Below the pieces are notes generated by a model. The model was not told the origin of the DNA, did no database searches, and saw only the letters and a program-made list of their open reading frames with translations. A program made the translations under genes and the position numbers. 64,000 bases of DNA from CBDBUR01 sp965212075 (GTDB lineage: Bacteria > Pseudomonadota > Alphaproteobacteria > JAPOUT01 > G958296285). This document shows, in pieces, positions 1-8,219 of the stretch (position 1 is the first letter of the stretch; every line of letters begins with the position of its first letter). The stretch spans positions 124,001 through 188,000 of the forward strand of contig OZ243043.1 in NCBI GenBank assembly GCA_965212075.1, in the 5' to 3' direction.

Positions 1-818
1 TCGGCGTTTTTCGCGAGCGGCTTCTGGAGACGCGCAACCGCTTTCGCGTGGGAGAGGGCACGCGCACCTTGATTGCCTTTGCTGAAGCGCAGCTCAGCAA
101 TGCGCGGACGATGCTGGCATCCGCTGAGGAGAGATATGTGGCCGCGCAACTGGCTTATCGCCGTGTGATCGGGCGTGATCCGCGCGGCAAGCTTATTTTG
201 CCGCGCCTGCCGCGTCTGCCGGGAAATAAGGAGGAGGTGTTTGCTTTGGCGCGGAAGAATCATCCGGTGCTGCTGGCGGCGCGCGAGCGCTACAATGTCG
301 CGCGGCTGGCCAAAATCACCGCCTATGGATTATTTCTGCCCAGCGTGTCGCTAGAGGCGCAATATGCGCAGGGCGAGGAGCTTTCCGACAGCACCAACAA
401 AACAACAAATTTGTCTGTAACCGGGCGCGTTGCGCTGCCAATTTTTCGCGGCGGCTCGTCATTTGCCACAATCCGCAAGGCGGCACATGAAGCCGAGCGT
501 GCGCGCTTCGGCTTGCTGGATCAAACGCGCCAAATTGACGAAATGGTCGCCAATGCGTGGCAGGGGCTGCGCACCGCGCGCGCGCAGATCGCTTCGGCCA
601 CGGAAGAGGTGCGCGCGCGGCGCATCGCTTTGGCCGGCGTGCGCCAAGAGCAGCGCTTAGGCACAGGCACGTTTCTCGATTCGCTTGATGCCGCACAAGA
701 TTATTTGAACGCGCAAGTTTCGCTCGTCACCGCGCAGCGCGATGAGCGCGCCATCGCTTATAATTTGCTTGCGACCGCAGGTCTTTTAACCGCCAAACGC
801 CTTAAACTCACCAATTGA
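1..818 (+). CDS. TolC-family outer membrane efflux protein (5' partial)
   Basis: C-terminal part of a TolC-type outer membrane channel, the outer component of type I secretion or RND efflux systems. The reading frame is open from base 3 and the start lies upstream of the window. About 270 residues are visible. They show the long alpha-helical repeat pattern of the family, including the RNRFRVGEGTRT segment typical of the first helical hairpin of the second repeat and a matching 'RLGTGTFLDSLDAAQDYLNAQ' type segment near the end. The stop is at 816-818, 32 bases before the popZ-like gene. A TolC gene followed by a DUF2497/PopZ gene and valS is an arrangement I recall from other alphaproteobacteria. 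The transport substrate cannot be inferred. Confidence 0.88.
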   Translation, partial: GVFRERLLETRNRFRVGEGTRTLIAFAEAQLSNARTMLASAEERYVAAQLAYRRVIGRDPRGKLILPRLPRLPGNKEEVFALARKNHPVLLAARERYNVARLAKITAYGLFLPSVSLEAQYAQGEELSDSTNKTTNLSVTGRVALPIFRGGSSFATIRKAAHEAERARFGLLDQTRQIDEMVANAWQGLRTARAQIASATEEVRARRIALAGVRQEQRLGTGTFLDSLDAAQDYLNAQVSLVTAQRDERAIAYNLLATAGLLTAKRLKLTN

Positions 819-850
819 AACTTATATAAAGCAGAAAGTAGGATTAGAAC

Positions 851-1225
851 ATGTCTCAACGCTCTGATGATACGGACAAACCCTCTGAGGAGTCGACCTC
901 TTCGGGTGAAAGTCTTGACGTGGTGCTGTCTTCCATTCGCGATGCGGTCACCACGCATGCCAAGAACGGCACAGAAGGCAGCCGCGCCTCGCCGCTTGCG
1001 CTCGCTTTTGATGATCTGCGCCGAGAGGTTAAAAGATTGCGCGACAATCTAGGCGAGAAAAAAGCCGCGCCTGTTTTAAGTCAAAAAGAAATTGAAGAGC
1101 TTGTTATGCAGGTCGCACGGCCAATGCTTTCGGCTATGTTGAAAACTTGGCTTGACACCAATCTGCCGCCGCTCGCCGAGCGTCTGATCCGCGAAGAAAT
1201 TGAAAGACTCTCGCGTGAGAGATGA
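851..1225 (+). CDS. popZ: PopZ-like polar organising protein (DUF2497 family)
   Basis: Small protein of 124 residues resembling the polar organiser PopZ, which forms condensates at the cell pole and anchors ParB-bound chromosome origins. Two features match. An N-terminal amphipathic helix (about 22-34, around LDVVLSSIRDAV) corresponds to the client-binding helix. The C-terminal 50 residues (about 75-124) carry the oligomerisation signature around RPMLSAMLKTWLDTNLPPL and LIREEIERL. The Caulobacter protein is longer because of an acidic, proline-rich disordered linker. Here the linker is short and neither proline-rich nor strongly acidic. An AGGA ribosome-binding sequence precedes the ATG. The stop overlaps the valS start (ATGA), so the two are probably translationally coupled. 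Polar function is inferred from family only. Confidence 0.8.
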   Translation: MSQRSDDTDKPSEESTSSGESLDVVLSSIRDAVTTHAKNGTEGSRASPLALAFDDLRREVKRLRDNLGEKKAAPVLSQKEIEELVMQVARPMLSAMLKTWLDTNLPPLAERLIREEIERLSRER

Positions 1226-3939
1226 TGAAACAGCCGCCGCAAGCTTCCAAAACATATAATCCCGCGCAGATTGAAACCCGCCTCTACGAAAAGTGGGAGG
1301 CGCGCGGCGCGTTTCGCGTCGGTGCGCATAATGGTGCGCGGGACGGCGTGCCGTATTGCATTGCGATGCCGCCGCCCAATGTGACCGGCAAGCTGCATAT
1401 GGGCCATGCGCTGAACATGTCGCTGCAGGATCTCTGTGCGCGCTTTGAGCGGATGCGTGGCCGCGATGTCTTATGGCAGCCCGGCACCGATCATGCGGGC
1501 ATTGCGACGCAGGCGCTGGTTGAAAAGCAGCTCATGGCGCAGGGCAATATGTCGCGCGCCGATCTAGGGCGCGAAAAATTCATTGCGCGCGTCTGGCAGT
1601 GGAAAGAGAAATCGGGCGATGATATTTTGCAGCAATTGCGGCGGCTGGGGGCGTCATGTGATTGGTCGCTTGCGCGCTTCACGCTCGATGAGGGCATGAG
1701 CCGCGCCGTGCATGAGGCCTTCATCGCGCTTTATCGCGACGGGCTGATCTATCGCGACAAGCGCCTCGTCAATTGGGATCCGAAATTGCGCACGGCGATC
1801 TCCGACCTTGAGGTGGATCAAAGAGAAGTGCAAGGCCATCTCTGGCATTTTCTTTACCCTTTTGAAGATGAAGGCGAAGATGAAAGCGGTCAGGCCGCGA
1901 TCACGATCGCAACGACGCGGCCAGAAACCATGCTGGGCGATGTTGCGGTTGCGGTTCATCCTGACGATGAGCGCCATCACCATTTGATTGGCCGCACGAT
2001 CAGACTGCCTTTGACGAACCGGCTGATCAAAGTGATCGCCGACGAATATGCTGATCCGGAGCAAGGGTCAGGCGCGGTCAAAATCACACCGGCGCATGAC
2101 TTCAATGATTTTGAAGTTGGCCGCCGGCATGGGCTGGCGATGATCAATATATTAGAGCCGGACGGGACGATCATCGGCCTCGGTGCGAGTCGCGCGGCGG
2201 CGCAAGAAGCGGGCATCCCGAAGCATTATTGGGGATTGCCGCGCGAACAAGCGCGCGCGCTGGCCGTCAAGGAGCTAGATGTGGCGGGCGCGCTGGTCAA
2301 AATTGACGCGCACCTTCACGCAATCCCCTATGGCGACCGCTCCAATGAAGTGATTGAGCCTTATCTGACCGATCAATGGTATCTGGATGCCGCCTCGCTC
2401 GCTGTGGCGGCGATTAAAGCGGTCGAGCAAGGAGAGACCAAATTCGTTCCGGCGAATTGGGCGAAGACCTATTTTGACTGGATGCGCAACATTCAGCCTT
2501 GGTGCATTTCGCGGCAATTATGGTGGGGTCATCGGATTCCGATCTGGTATGGGCCGGACGGCGCGCATTTTGCGGCCCGCGACGAGGCGGATGCTCAACA
2601 ACAGGCGCGCCTCCATTATGGCCGCGACGAGGTTCTGACACAAGATGAGGATGTTTTGGACACATGGTTTTCATCCGGTCTGTGGCCGTTTTCGACACTG
2701 GGCTGGCCGGACGCGACCGAGCCGCTGGCGCGCTATTTCCCGACGCAAGTTCTGATAACCGGCTTTGACATTATTTTTTTCTGGGTCGCGCGGATGATGA
2801 TGATGAGCCTGCACTTTATGAACAAAGCGCCGTTTGATGTGGTTTATATCCACGCGCTGGTGCGCGACGAGCAGGGACAGAAAATGACCAAGTCGCGGGG
2901 CAATGTGGTGGATCCGCTGGCTTTGATTGATGAATATGGCGCGGATGCGCTGCGGTTCACTTTGATCATCATGGCCGCGCAGGGCCGCGACGTGAAGCTT
3001 TCGCGCGCGCGGGTTGAGGGCTATCGCAATTTTGCGACAAAATTATGGAACGCGGCGCGCTTTTGTGCGCTCAATGAATGTGTTGAGAGGGAGGATTTTG
3101 ATCCGCGGCAGCTGCGCGCGGCGGAGAATCAATGGATCATCGGCGAATTGGCGCAAGCGCGCGATTTGATCACGCGGGGTCTGGAAAGCTACCGGTTCAA
3201 CGAGGCGGCTGATGCGGCCTATCATTTTGTCTGGTATATTTTTTGCGATTGGTATGTTGAGTTTGCCAAGCTCTTTTTGCAGAGCGGCGATGAGGCGGTC
3301 AAGAGTGAAACGCAGACGGTGGCGGGCTGGGTGCTGAACCAGACTTTACGGCTGCTGCATCCGTTCATGCCGTTCATCACTGAGGCGCTTTGGGAGAAGA
3401 CCCATCCCGATGATGAGATGTTGGTTCTTGCCGACTGGCCTGTTTTTGCTGAAGGGCTGGTGGATCGCGCGGCGCGCGCGGAGATTGACTGGCTGGTGCG
3501 TCTGATCGGCGACATTCGCTCGGTGCGCGCCGAGATCAATGTTCCGGCTGCTGCGCAGATTGAGGTCGTCGTGGTCGGTGCGAGCGCGCATAGCGAGCAG
3601 AGATTAACCGCCCACCGCGCGACCATTGAGCGGATGGCGCGTCTGTCGGCGATCACTTTTGGCGCGCAGGTTCCGGCAAATTGCGTTCAGCTTTTGTCAG
3701 GCGATGCGACTTTATGCCTGCAGCTTGAGGGGATTGTTGATTTAGCCGCCGAGGCGGCGCGGCTGCGCAAAGAGATCGGCAAGGCCGAGAGCGCGATTGT
3801 CCAGATGAACAAGAAGCTGGCCAATGAGGATTTTTTGACGCGCGCGCCGGCTCATGTGGTGGAAGACAATCGTGCGCGGCTTGCCGCTGACATGGCGACT
3901 CGCGACCGCCTCACCGCCGCGCTCAAGCGAATCGGGTAG
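1222..3939 (+). CDS. valS: Valyl-tRNA synthetase
   Basis: Class I aminoacyl-tRNA synthetase that charges tRNA-Val and edits mischarged threonine. At 905 residues the length is normal for bacterial ValS. The HIGH-type signature is HMGH at residues 59-62 in the PPPNVTGKLHMGH context. The KMSKS loop is KMTKS at 554-558. The CP1 editing insertion lies between them, with TIATTRPETMLGDVAVAVHP. A tRNA-binding coiled coil occupies roughly the last 70 residues (AAEAARLRKEIGKAESAI onward). The start is one of two adjacent ATG codons, with the popZ-like stop overlapping. The gene ends 38 bases before the convergent methyltransferase gene. Confidence 0.98.
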   Translation: MMKQPPQASKTYNPAQIETRLYEKWEARGAFRVGAHNGARDGVPYCIAMPPPNVTGKLHMGHALNMSLQDLCARFERMRGRDVLWQPGTDHAGIATQALVEKQLMAQGNMSRADLGREKFIARVWQWKEKSGDDILQQLRRLGASCDWSLARFTLDEGMSRAVHEAFIALYRDGLIYRDKRLVNWDPKLRTAISDLEVDQREVQGHLWHFLYPFEDEGEDESGQAAITIATTRPETMLGDVAVAVHPDDERHHHLIGRTIRLPLTNRLIKVIADEYADPEQGSGAVKITPAHDFNDFEVGRRHGLAMINILEPDGTIIGLGASRAAAQEAGIPKHYWGLPREQARALAVKELDVAGALVKIDAHLHAIPYGDRSNEVIEPYLTDQWYLDAASLAVAAIKAVEQGETKFVPANWAKTYFDWMRNIQPWCISRQLWWGHRIPIWYGPDGAHFAARDEADAQQQARLHYGRDEVLTQDEDVLDTWFSSGLWPFSTLGWPDATEPLARYFPTQVLITGFDIIFFWVARMMMMSLHFMNKAPFDVVYIHALVRDEQGQKMTKSRGNVVDPLALIDEYGADALRFTLIIMAAQGRDVKLSRARVEGYRNFATKLWNAARFCALNECVEREDFDPRQLRAAENQWIIGELAQARDLITRGLESYRFNEAADAAYHFVWYIFCDWYVEFAKLFLQSGDEAVKSETQTVAGWVLNQTLRLLHPFMPFITEALWEKTHPDDEMLVLADWPVFAEGLVDRAARAEIDWLVRLIGDIRSVRAEINVPAAAQIEVVVVGASAHSEQRLTAHRATIERMARLSAITFGAQVPANCVQLLSGDATLCLQLEGIVDLAAEAARLRKEIGKAESAIVQMNKKLANEDFLTRAPAHVVEDNRARLAADMATRDRLTAALKRIG

Positions 3940-3959
3940 GTTATATTTATTTGTTATGG

Positions 3960-3981
3960 ATAATCACTCCTCAGTGATTAT
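3960..3981. terminator. Hairpin between valS and the convergent methyltransferase gene
   Basis: Perfect 9-bp inverted repeat ATAATCACT / AGTGATTAT with a CCTC loop. It includes the stop codon of the minus-strand methyltransferase gene and is followed on the plus strand by TCTATTTCTT. The stem is A/T-rich and there is no clean U run, so it may act as a weak bidirectional terminator. Its placement between two convergent genes supports this reading. Confidence 0.45.
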
Positions 3982-4832
3982 TCTATTTCTTCCACATCAT
4001 CATAAAGTTCGGGAAGTTGTCTTTTTTTGAAACGAAGTTTAGTTCCGTGATGATGACCTGTTAAGGTAGGGTTATCTAATGTTGTCGTAATCCGTTGTTC
4101 GGCTAGTTTGATGTATTCAGAGGAAAGCTCGATCCCAATATATTGCCTTTGATTGATGATCGCAGAGATTGCGGTTGTTCCTGAACCCATGAAGGGGTCA
4201 AGGATAATTTCTGCCTCAGTGGATGAGATGATCCGGTTGATCAGCTCCACCGGAAATGGCGCAGGGTGTGGATTATTCATTTCCTGCGGGATAGTCCAAA
4301 TATCACCATGCGCGTTGGCTTTCGGTGCGAGCTTAAAGTTCTTTTTGGCAATCAGATAAATGACCTCAAATGTTGGCAAGAAATAGCCTGGGTTGAAATT
4401 GATGCCTCCGGCGCGCTTCCAGATAATGATCTGCCTGACAGGAAACCCTTGAACGATCTCCTGCCTGTCTTGTAGCAAGCCATTTTGCACACGCCATTTG
4501 TGATTATAAAAAATTGCGCCATTTGTTTTAAGGAGGCGCAGCATTTCTTCGAGGCAATTTCTTTGCCAGTCAATATATTGGTCATAGGGCATGCAATCAT
4601 CGTGGGCTGCATAGCCCTTGATCAGCGCTGCATTAGACCATTTGCCGCCGCGGCCATTTTTGAGGCCATTGCCGGTTGAGTTTTTGATATTATAAGGTGG
4701 CGAAGTGATAATGAGATCAAGGCAAGCGTCAGGCATGGAACGCATCACCTCAAGGCTGTCGCCGCAGATGATCTGATTAATAAAATCCTTTGGAAATTTC
4801 ATATTCATTGTTTTGTTTTTTATTGCTAACAT
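3978..4832 (-). CDS. Site-specific DNA methyltransferase (m4C/m6A type, beta-class motif order)
   Basis: Amino-group DNA methyltransferase of 284 residues. The catalytic motif IV is TSPPYN at residues 43-48, near the N-terminus. The SAM-binding motif I is DPFMGSGTT at 212-220, near the C-terminus, with GIELSSEYIKLAEQR as its following strand. This IV-before-I order defines the beta class. The S-P-P-Y core is the form typical of N4-cytosine enzymes, although adenine methylation is not excluded. The gene is divergent from a second methyltransferase only 29 bases away. Base composition is clearly more A/T-rich than the host genes, which suggests acquisition. ATG codons at 4808 and 4802 are alternative starts. 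I infer it protects DNA against the nuclease encoded at 8218-9558. Confidence 0.9.
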   Translation of the reverse strand: MLAIKNKTMNMKFPKDFINQIICGDSLEVMRSMPDACLDLIITSPPYNIKNSTGNGLKNGRGGKWSNAALIKGYAAHDDCMPYDQYIDWQRNCLEEMLRLLKTNGAIFYNHKWRVQNGLLQDRQEIVQGFPVRQIIIWKRAGGINFNPGYFLPTFEVIYLIAKKNFKLAPKANAHGDIWTIPQEMNNPHPAPFPVELINRIISSTEAEIILDPFMGSGTTAISAIINQRQYIGIELSSEYIKLAEQRITTTLDNPTLTGHHHGTKLRFKKRQLPELYDDVEEIE

Positions 4833-4861
4833 ATTCTTTTGATTCTAGCTGAAAGATTATA

Positions 4862-6442
4862 ATGCACAAACAAAAACGCAGGCAAAAACGATTAATAACA
4901 ATTGCGGAGGCAAGCCAGCAAATAAGAAGCTTGCTCAAGAAAGATGTGGATAAGTCCAATATTTCTTATCTGGTTCAATATGGAAAGATCCGCAAACATA
5001 AAGAGGGCGGTGCCACGTTAATCAATATTAATGATTTGCTGGAATATTATCAATCCTATTCTGGCCGCAGGGAGCGGAATTGGAAAAAAAGTCTGGGCGA
5101 TGATTTGAACTGGGATTTATCTTTTGATCATTTGCGGGAAAAAGACACAACAAAGCACGTCCATCGCCTTCATCCCTATAAGGGGAAGTTTATCCCCCAG
5201 CTCGTTGAATATTTCATTAGGCAGGATGTTTATTTTAAAAAGGGGGATATTATCCTTGATCCGTTTTGCGGTTCGGGCACCACTTTGGTGCAAGCGAGCG
5301 AGATGGGCATCCACGCCATCGGCATTGATGTTTCACGGTTTAACTGCATGATTGCCGACGTCAAGCTCAGCGCCTATGACTTTGATTTGCTGAAGCGTGA
5401 AGTGTCTCATGTTCAAACGGCGCTTTTGGATTATGAGCATGACAGCAATATATCCGACTTTGAGCAGGCGCTTTTGCTCAAAATGAGCAAGTTCAATAAG
5501 GAGCATTTTCCGTCTCCGGAATTCAAATATCAAGTGCAACAAAGAAACATTGATGAAAACAGCTATGGCCGGGACAAAGAAAAAGAATTTCTAAAAATCT
5601 ATCATCACCTTGTCAAAAAATATGATGTCAAGCTCAAGCAGCAGGCAGACCAGAACTTTATTGATCTTTGGTATTGCAAGAGTGTCAGGAAAGAAATTGA
5701 TTTTGCCCTTCACCTTGTCAAAAAAATAAAAAACGCAGACAATAGACGAGTCCTCAATGTGATTTTAAGCCGGACGCTCAGATCATGCCGTGCCACAACG
5801 CATTCTGATCTCGCGACGCTCAAAGAGCCGCAGCTCACCTCTTATTATTGCTTTAAGCATAAGAAGATCTGCAAGCCGCTTTTTTCAATCAAACATTGGT
5901 TTGATCGCTACGCCAACGACACGCTCAAACGCCTTCAAGATTTTAATCATTTAAGGCAGCCCGCTTGTTTTGCCGTTTTGCCGTCTGACTCGCGCAATCT
6001 GGATGTTTTTGCCGAAGTGGCCAAGCGCAACAAAAAATTATATTCAAAATTGCAGAAGCAAAAGATTCGCGGCATATTCACGTCGCCGCCTTATGTCGGG
6101 CAGATTGATTACCACGAGCAGCATGCTTATGCTTACGACCTTTTTGACTTGAAAAGGCGGGATGATTTGGAGATCGGCCCTTTATTTCAAGGGCAGGGCG
6201 CAGAAGCACGCCGCGTCTATGTTGAGAATATTTCCAAAGTTTTGCGCAATTGTAGAAAATATCTGGCCGAAGATTTTGATATATTTTTGGTCGCTAACGA
6301 TAAATATAATCTCTATCCGGAGATTGCAAAATGTGCGACTATGCAAATTGTCAATCAGTTCAAGCGGCCTGTATTGAACAGAACCGAGCGTGATCAGGCG
6401 CCCTATTCGGAGATAATTTTTCACATGAAGGAGAAGAGATAG
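4862..6442 (+). CDS. DNA methyltransferase with N-terminal helix-turn-helix domain
   Basis: Second DNA methyltransferase, 526 residues. Residues 12-68 look like a MerR/excisionase-type winged helix-turn-helix (ITIAEASQQIRSLL followed by a KSNISYLVQYGKIRKHKEGG segment). The methylase part has HPYKGKFIPQLVEYF, motif I DPFCGSGTT at 133-141 with GIDVSRFN, and catalytic TSPPY at 407-411. About 265 residues between the motifs could hold the target-recognition region. Order I before IV differs from the divergent partner, so the two are not recent duplicates. The TSPPY core favours N4-cytosine methylation. The gene is A/T-rich. Its stop codon abuts the ilvD ATG with no spacer, so transcripts may run into ilvD. 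The fused HTH might bind the 29-base divergent promoter region and autoregulate the pair. Confidence 0.87.
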   Translation: MHKQKRRQKRLITIAEASQQIRSLLKKDVDKSNISYLVQYGKIRKHKEGGATLININDLLEYYQSYSGRRERNWKKSLGDDLNWDLSFDHLREKDTTKHVHRLHPYKGKFIPQLVEYFIRQDVYFKKGDIILDPFCGSGTTLVQASEMGIHAIGIDVSRFNCMIADVKLSAYDFDLLKREVSHVQTALLDYEHDSNISDFEQALLLKMSKFNKEHFPSPEFKYQVQQRNIDENSYGRDKEKEFLKIYHHLVKKYDVKLKQQADQNFIDLWYCKSVRKEIDFALHLVKKIKNADNRRVLNVILSRTLRSCRATTHSDLATLKEPQLTSYYCFKHKKICKPLFSIKHWFDRYANDTLKRLQDFNHLRQPACFAVLPSDSRNLDVFAEVAKRNKKLYSKLQKQKIRGIFTSPPYVGQIDYHEQHAYAYDLFDLKRRDDLEIGPLFQGQGAEARRVYVENISKVLRNCRKYLAEDFDIFLVANDKYNLYPEIAKCATMQIVNQFKRPVLNRTERDQAPYSEIIFHMKEKR

Positions 6443-8158
6443 ATGGCATTTGACAAGGCGCGGCTGCCGTCGCGCTATGTGACGCAGGGCGCGGAGCGCG
6501 CGCCGCATCGCTCTTATTATTACGCGATGGGCTTGAGCGAAGAGGAGATCGCGCAGCCTTTTGTCGGGGTGGTTTCGTGCTGGAACGAGGCGGCGCCGTG
6601 CAACATAGCGCTGATGCGCCAGGCGCAGGCGGTGAAGGCGGGGGTGGTGTCGGCGCTGGGCACGCCGCGCGAGTTCTGCACGATCACGGTCACTGATGGC
6701 ATTGCGATGGGCCATGAGGGGATGAAGTCGTCGCTGGTCAGCCGCGAGGTGATTGCCGATTCGGTTGAGCTGACGATGCGCGGCCATTGTTATGATGCGC
6801 TGGTGGGAGTTGCGGGCTGCGACAAGTCTCTGCCGGGGCTGATGATGGCGATGTTGCGGCTGAATGTGCCTTCGGTTTTTATTTATGGGGGGTCTATTTT
6901 GCCGGGCCGTTTCAAGGATCGGGATGTCACGGTTGTTGATGTGTTTGAGGCGGTGGGCGAGCATGCGGCGGGCAAGTTGTCGGCGCAGGAGCTTCATGAG
7001 CTGGAATGTGTTGCGTGTCCGGGAGCGGGCGCTTGCGGGGGTCAGTTCACGGCGAACACGATGGCCTGTGTTTCAGAGGCGATCGGCTTGGCTTTGCCAT
7101 TTTCGTCGGCGGCGCCTGCGCCTTATGAGAGTCGCGATGCCTATGCGGAAAAGAGCGGCGTAGCGGTGATGGATTTGCTCGCGCAGAACATCCGCCCGCG
7201 CGACATTGTGACGCGCAAGGCGCTGGAGAATGCGGCCTGCATTGTCGCGGCGAGCGGCGGGTCGACCAATGGCGCGCTGCATTTGCCGGCGATCGCGCAT
7301 GAGGCTGGGATTGATTTTGATCTGTTCGCCGCCGCTGAGATTTTCAAGAAGACGCCTTATATTGCTGACCTCAAGCCGGGCGGCGCCTATGTGGCCAAAG
7401 ACATGTATGAGGCGGGCGGGATGCCGATGCTGATGAAGACTCTGCTTGACGGCGGATTTCTGCACGGCGACTGCCTCACGGTGACGGGCAAGACGATTGC
7501 GGAAAATCTGGCCGACATCCGGTTTGACGAAACGCAGAAGGTGATTTATCCGGTGAGCAGGCCGATCATGGAGAGAGGGGGTCTTGTTGGCCTGCGCGGC
7601 TCGCTGGCACCAGACGGGGCGATTGTCAAAGTGGCGGGGATGGAGAGTTTGCAATTTCGCGGGTCCGCGCGCTGCTTTGATTGCGAGGAGGATGCGTTTA
7701 AGGCGGTTCTCAATGAAAGATATAAGACCGGCGAAGTTCTCGTGATCCGCTATGAGGGGCCGAAGGGCGGACCGGGCATGCGCGAAATGTTATCGACGAC
7801 GTCTGCGCTTTACGGACAAGGCACGGGCGGCCAGATGGCATTGATCACCGATGGGCGGTTTTCGGGAGCGACGCGCGGTTTTTGCATCGGCCATGTCGGG
7901 CCGGAGGCGGCGTTAGGCGGCCCGATCGCCCTTGTGCGCGACGGCGACATGATCGCGATTGATGCCGATAAGGGCACACTTGATCTTGAAGTGGATGAGG
8001 CGGAGTTGGCCAAGCGGCGCGCGGCATGGAGCGCGCCGGAAGTTTTTCATACGAGCGGGACATTGTGGAAATATGCGCAGGCGGTGGGTCCGGCGCGCTC
8101 GGGCGCGGTGACTCATCCGGGCGGCCAAGCCGAGAAGCGCGCCTACGCAGATATTTGA
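6443..8158 (+). CDS. ilvD: Dihydroxy-acid dehydratase
   Basis: Iron-sulfur dehydratase of 571 residues that converts dihydroxy-isovalerate and dihydroxy-methylvalerate to the 2-keto acids of valine, leucine and isoleucine synthesis. Candidate cluster-ligand cysteines are C53 (SCWNEAAPCN), C126 (GCDKSLPG) and C198 (GACGGQFTANTM). The IlvD/Edd family signature segments around them are intact. An AAGGAGAAGAG ribosome-binding stretch lies inside the end of the preceding methyltransferase gene. Base composition is host-like, unlike the A/T-rich genes on both sides. A core metabolic gene therefore sits inside an apparent restriction-modification locus. Confidence 0.97.
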   Translation: MAFDKARLPSRYVTQGAERAPHRSYYYAMGLSEEEIAQPFVGVVSCWNEAAPCNIALMRQAQAVKAGVVSALGTPREFCTITVTDGIAMGHEGMKSSLVSREVIADSVELTMRGHCYDALVGVAGCDKSLPGLMMAMLRLNVPSVFIYGGSILPGRFKDRDVTVVDVFEAVGEHAAGKLSAQELHELECVACPGAGACGGQFTANTMACVSEAIGLALPFSSAAPAPYESRDAYAEKSGVAVMDLLAQNIRPRDIVTRKALENAACIVAASGGSTNGALHLPAIAHEAGIDFDLFAAAEIFKKTPYIADLKPGGAYVAKDMYEAGGMPMLMKTLLDGGFLHGDCLTVTGKTIAENLADIRFDETQKVIYPVSRPIMERGGLVGLRGSLAPDGAIVKVAGMESLQFRGSARCFDCEEDAFKAVLNERYKTGEVLVIRYEGPKGGPGMREMLSTTSALYGQGTGGQMALITDGRFSGATRGFCIGHVGPEAALGGPIALVRDGDMIAIDADKGTLDLEVDEAELAKRRAAWSAPEVFHTSGTLWKYAQAVGPARSGAVTHPGGQAEKRAYADI

Positions 8159-8190
8159 GGTAATTATATACATAACAACCCTACTACGTC

Positions 8191-8219
8191 ATTCCCGCGA
8201 AAGCGGGAATCCATTTTTT
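8191..8219 (+). terminator. Perfect palindrome plus T run after ilvD (intrinsic terminator or dispersed-repeat type)
   Basis: ATTCCCGC-GAAA-GCGGGAAT forms a perfect 8-bp stem with a stable GAAA tetraloop at 8191-8210, followed by CCATTTTTTA. It lies 32 bases after the ilvD stop and 8 bases beyond the stop of the convergent nuclease gene, so it can end ilvD transcription. The sequence TCATTCCCGCGAAAGCGGGA resembles a palindrome found dispersed between genes in many proteobacteria. Only one copy was noticed here, so repeat status is inference. Confidence 0.65.
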
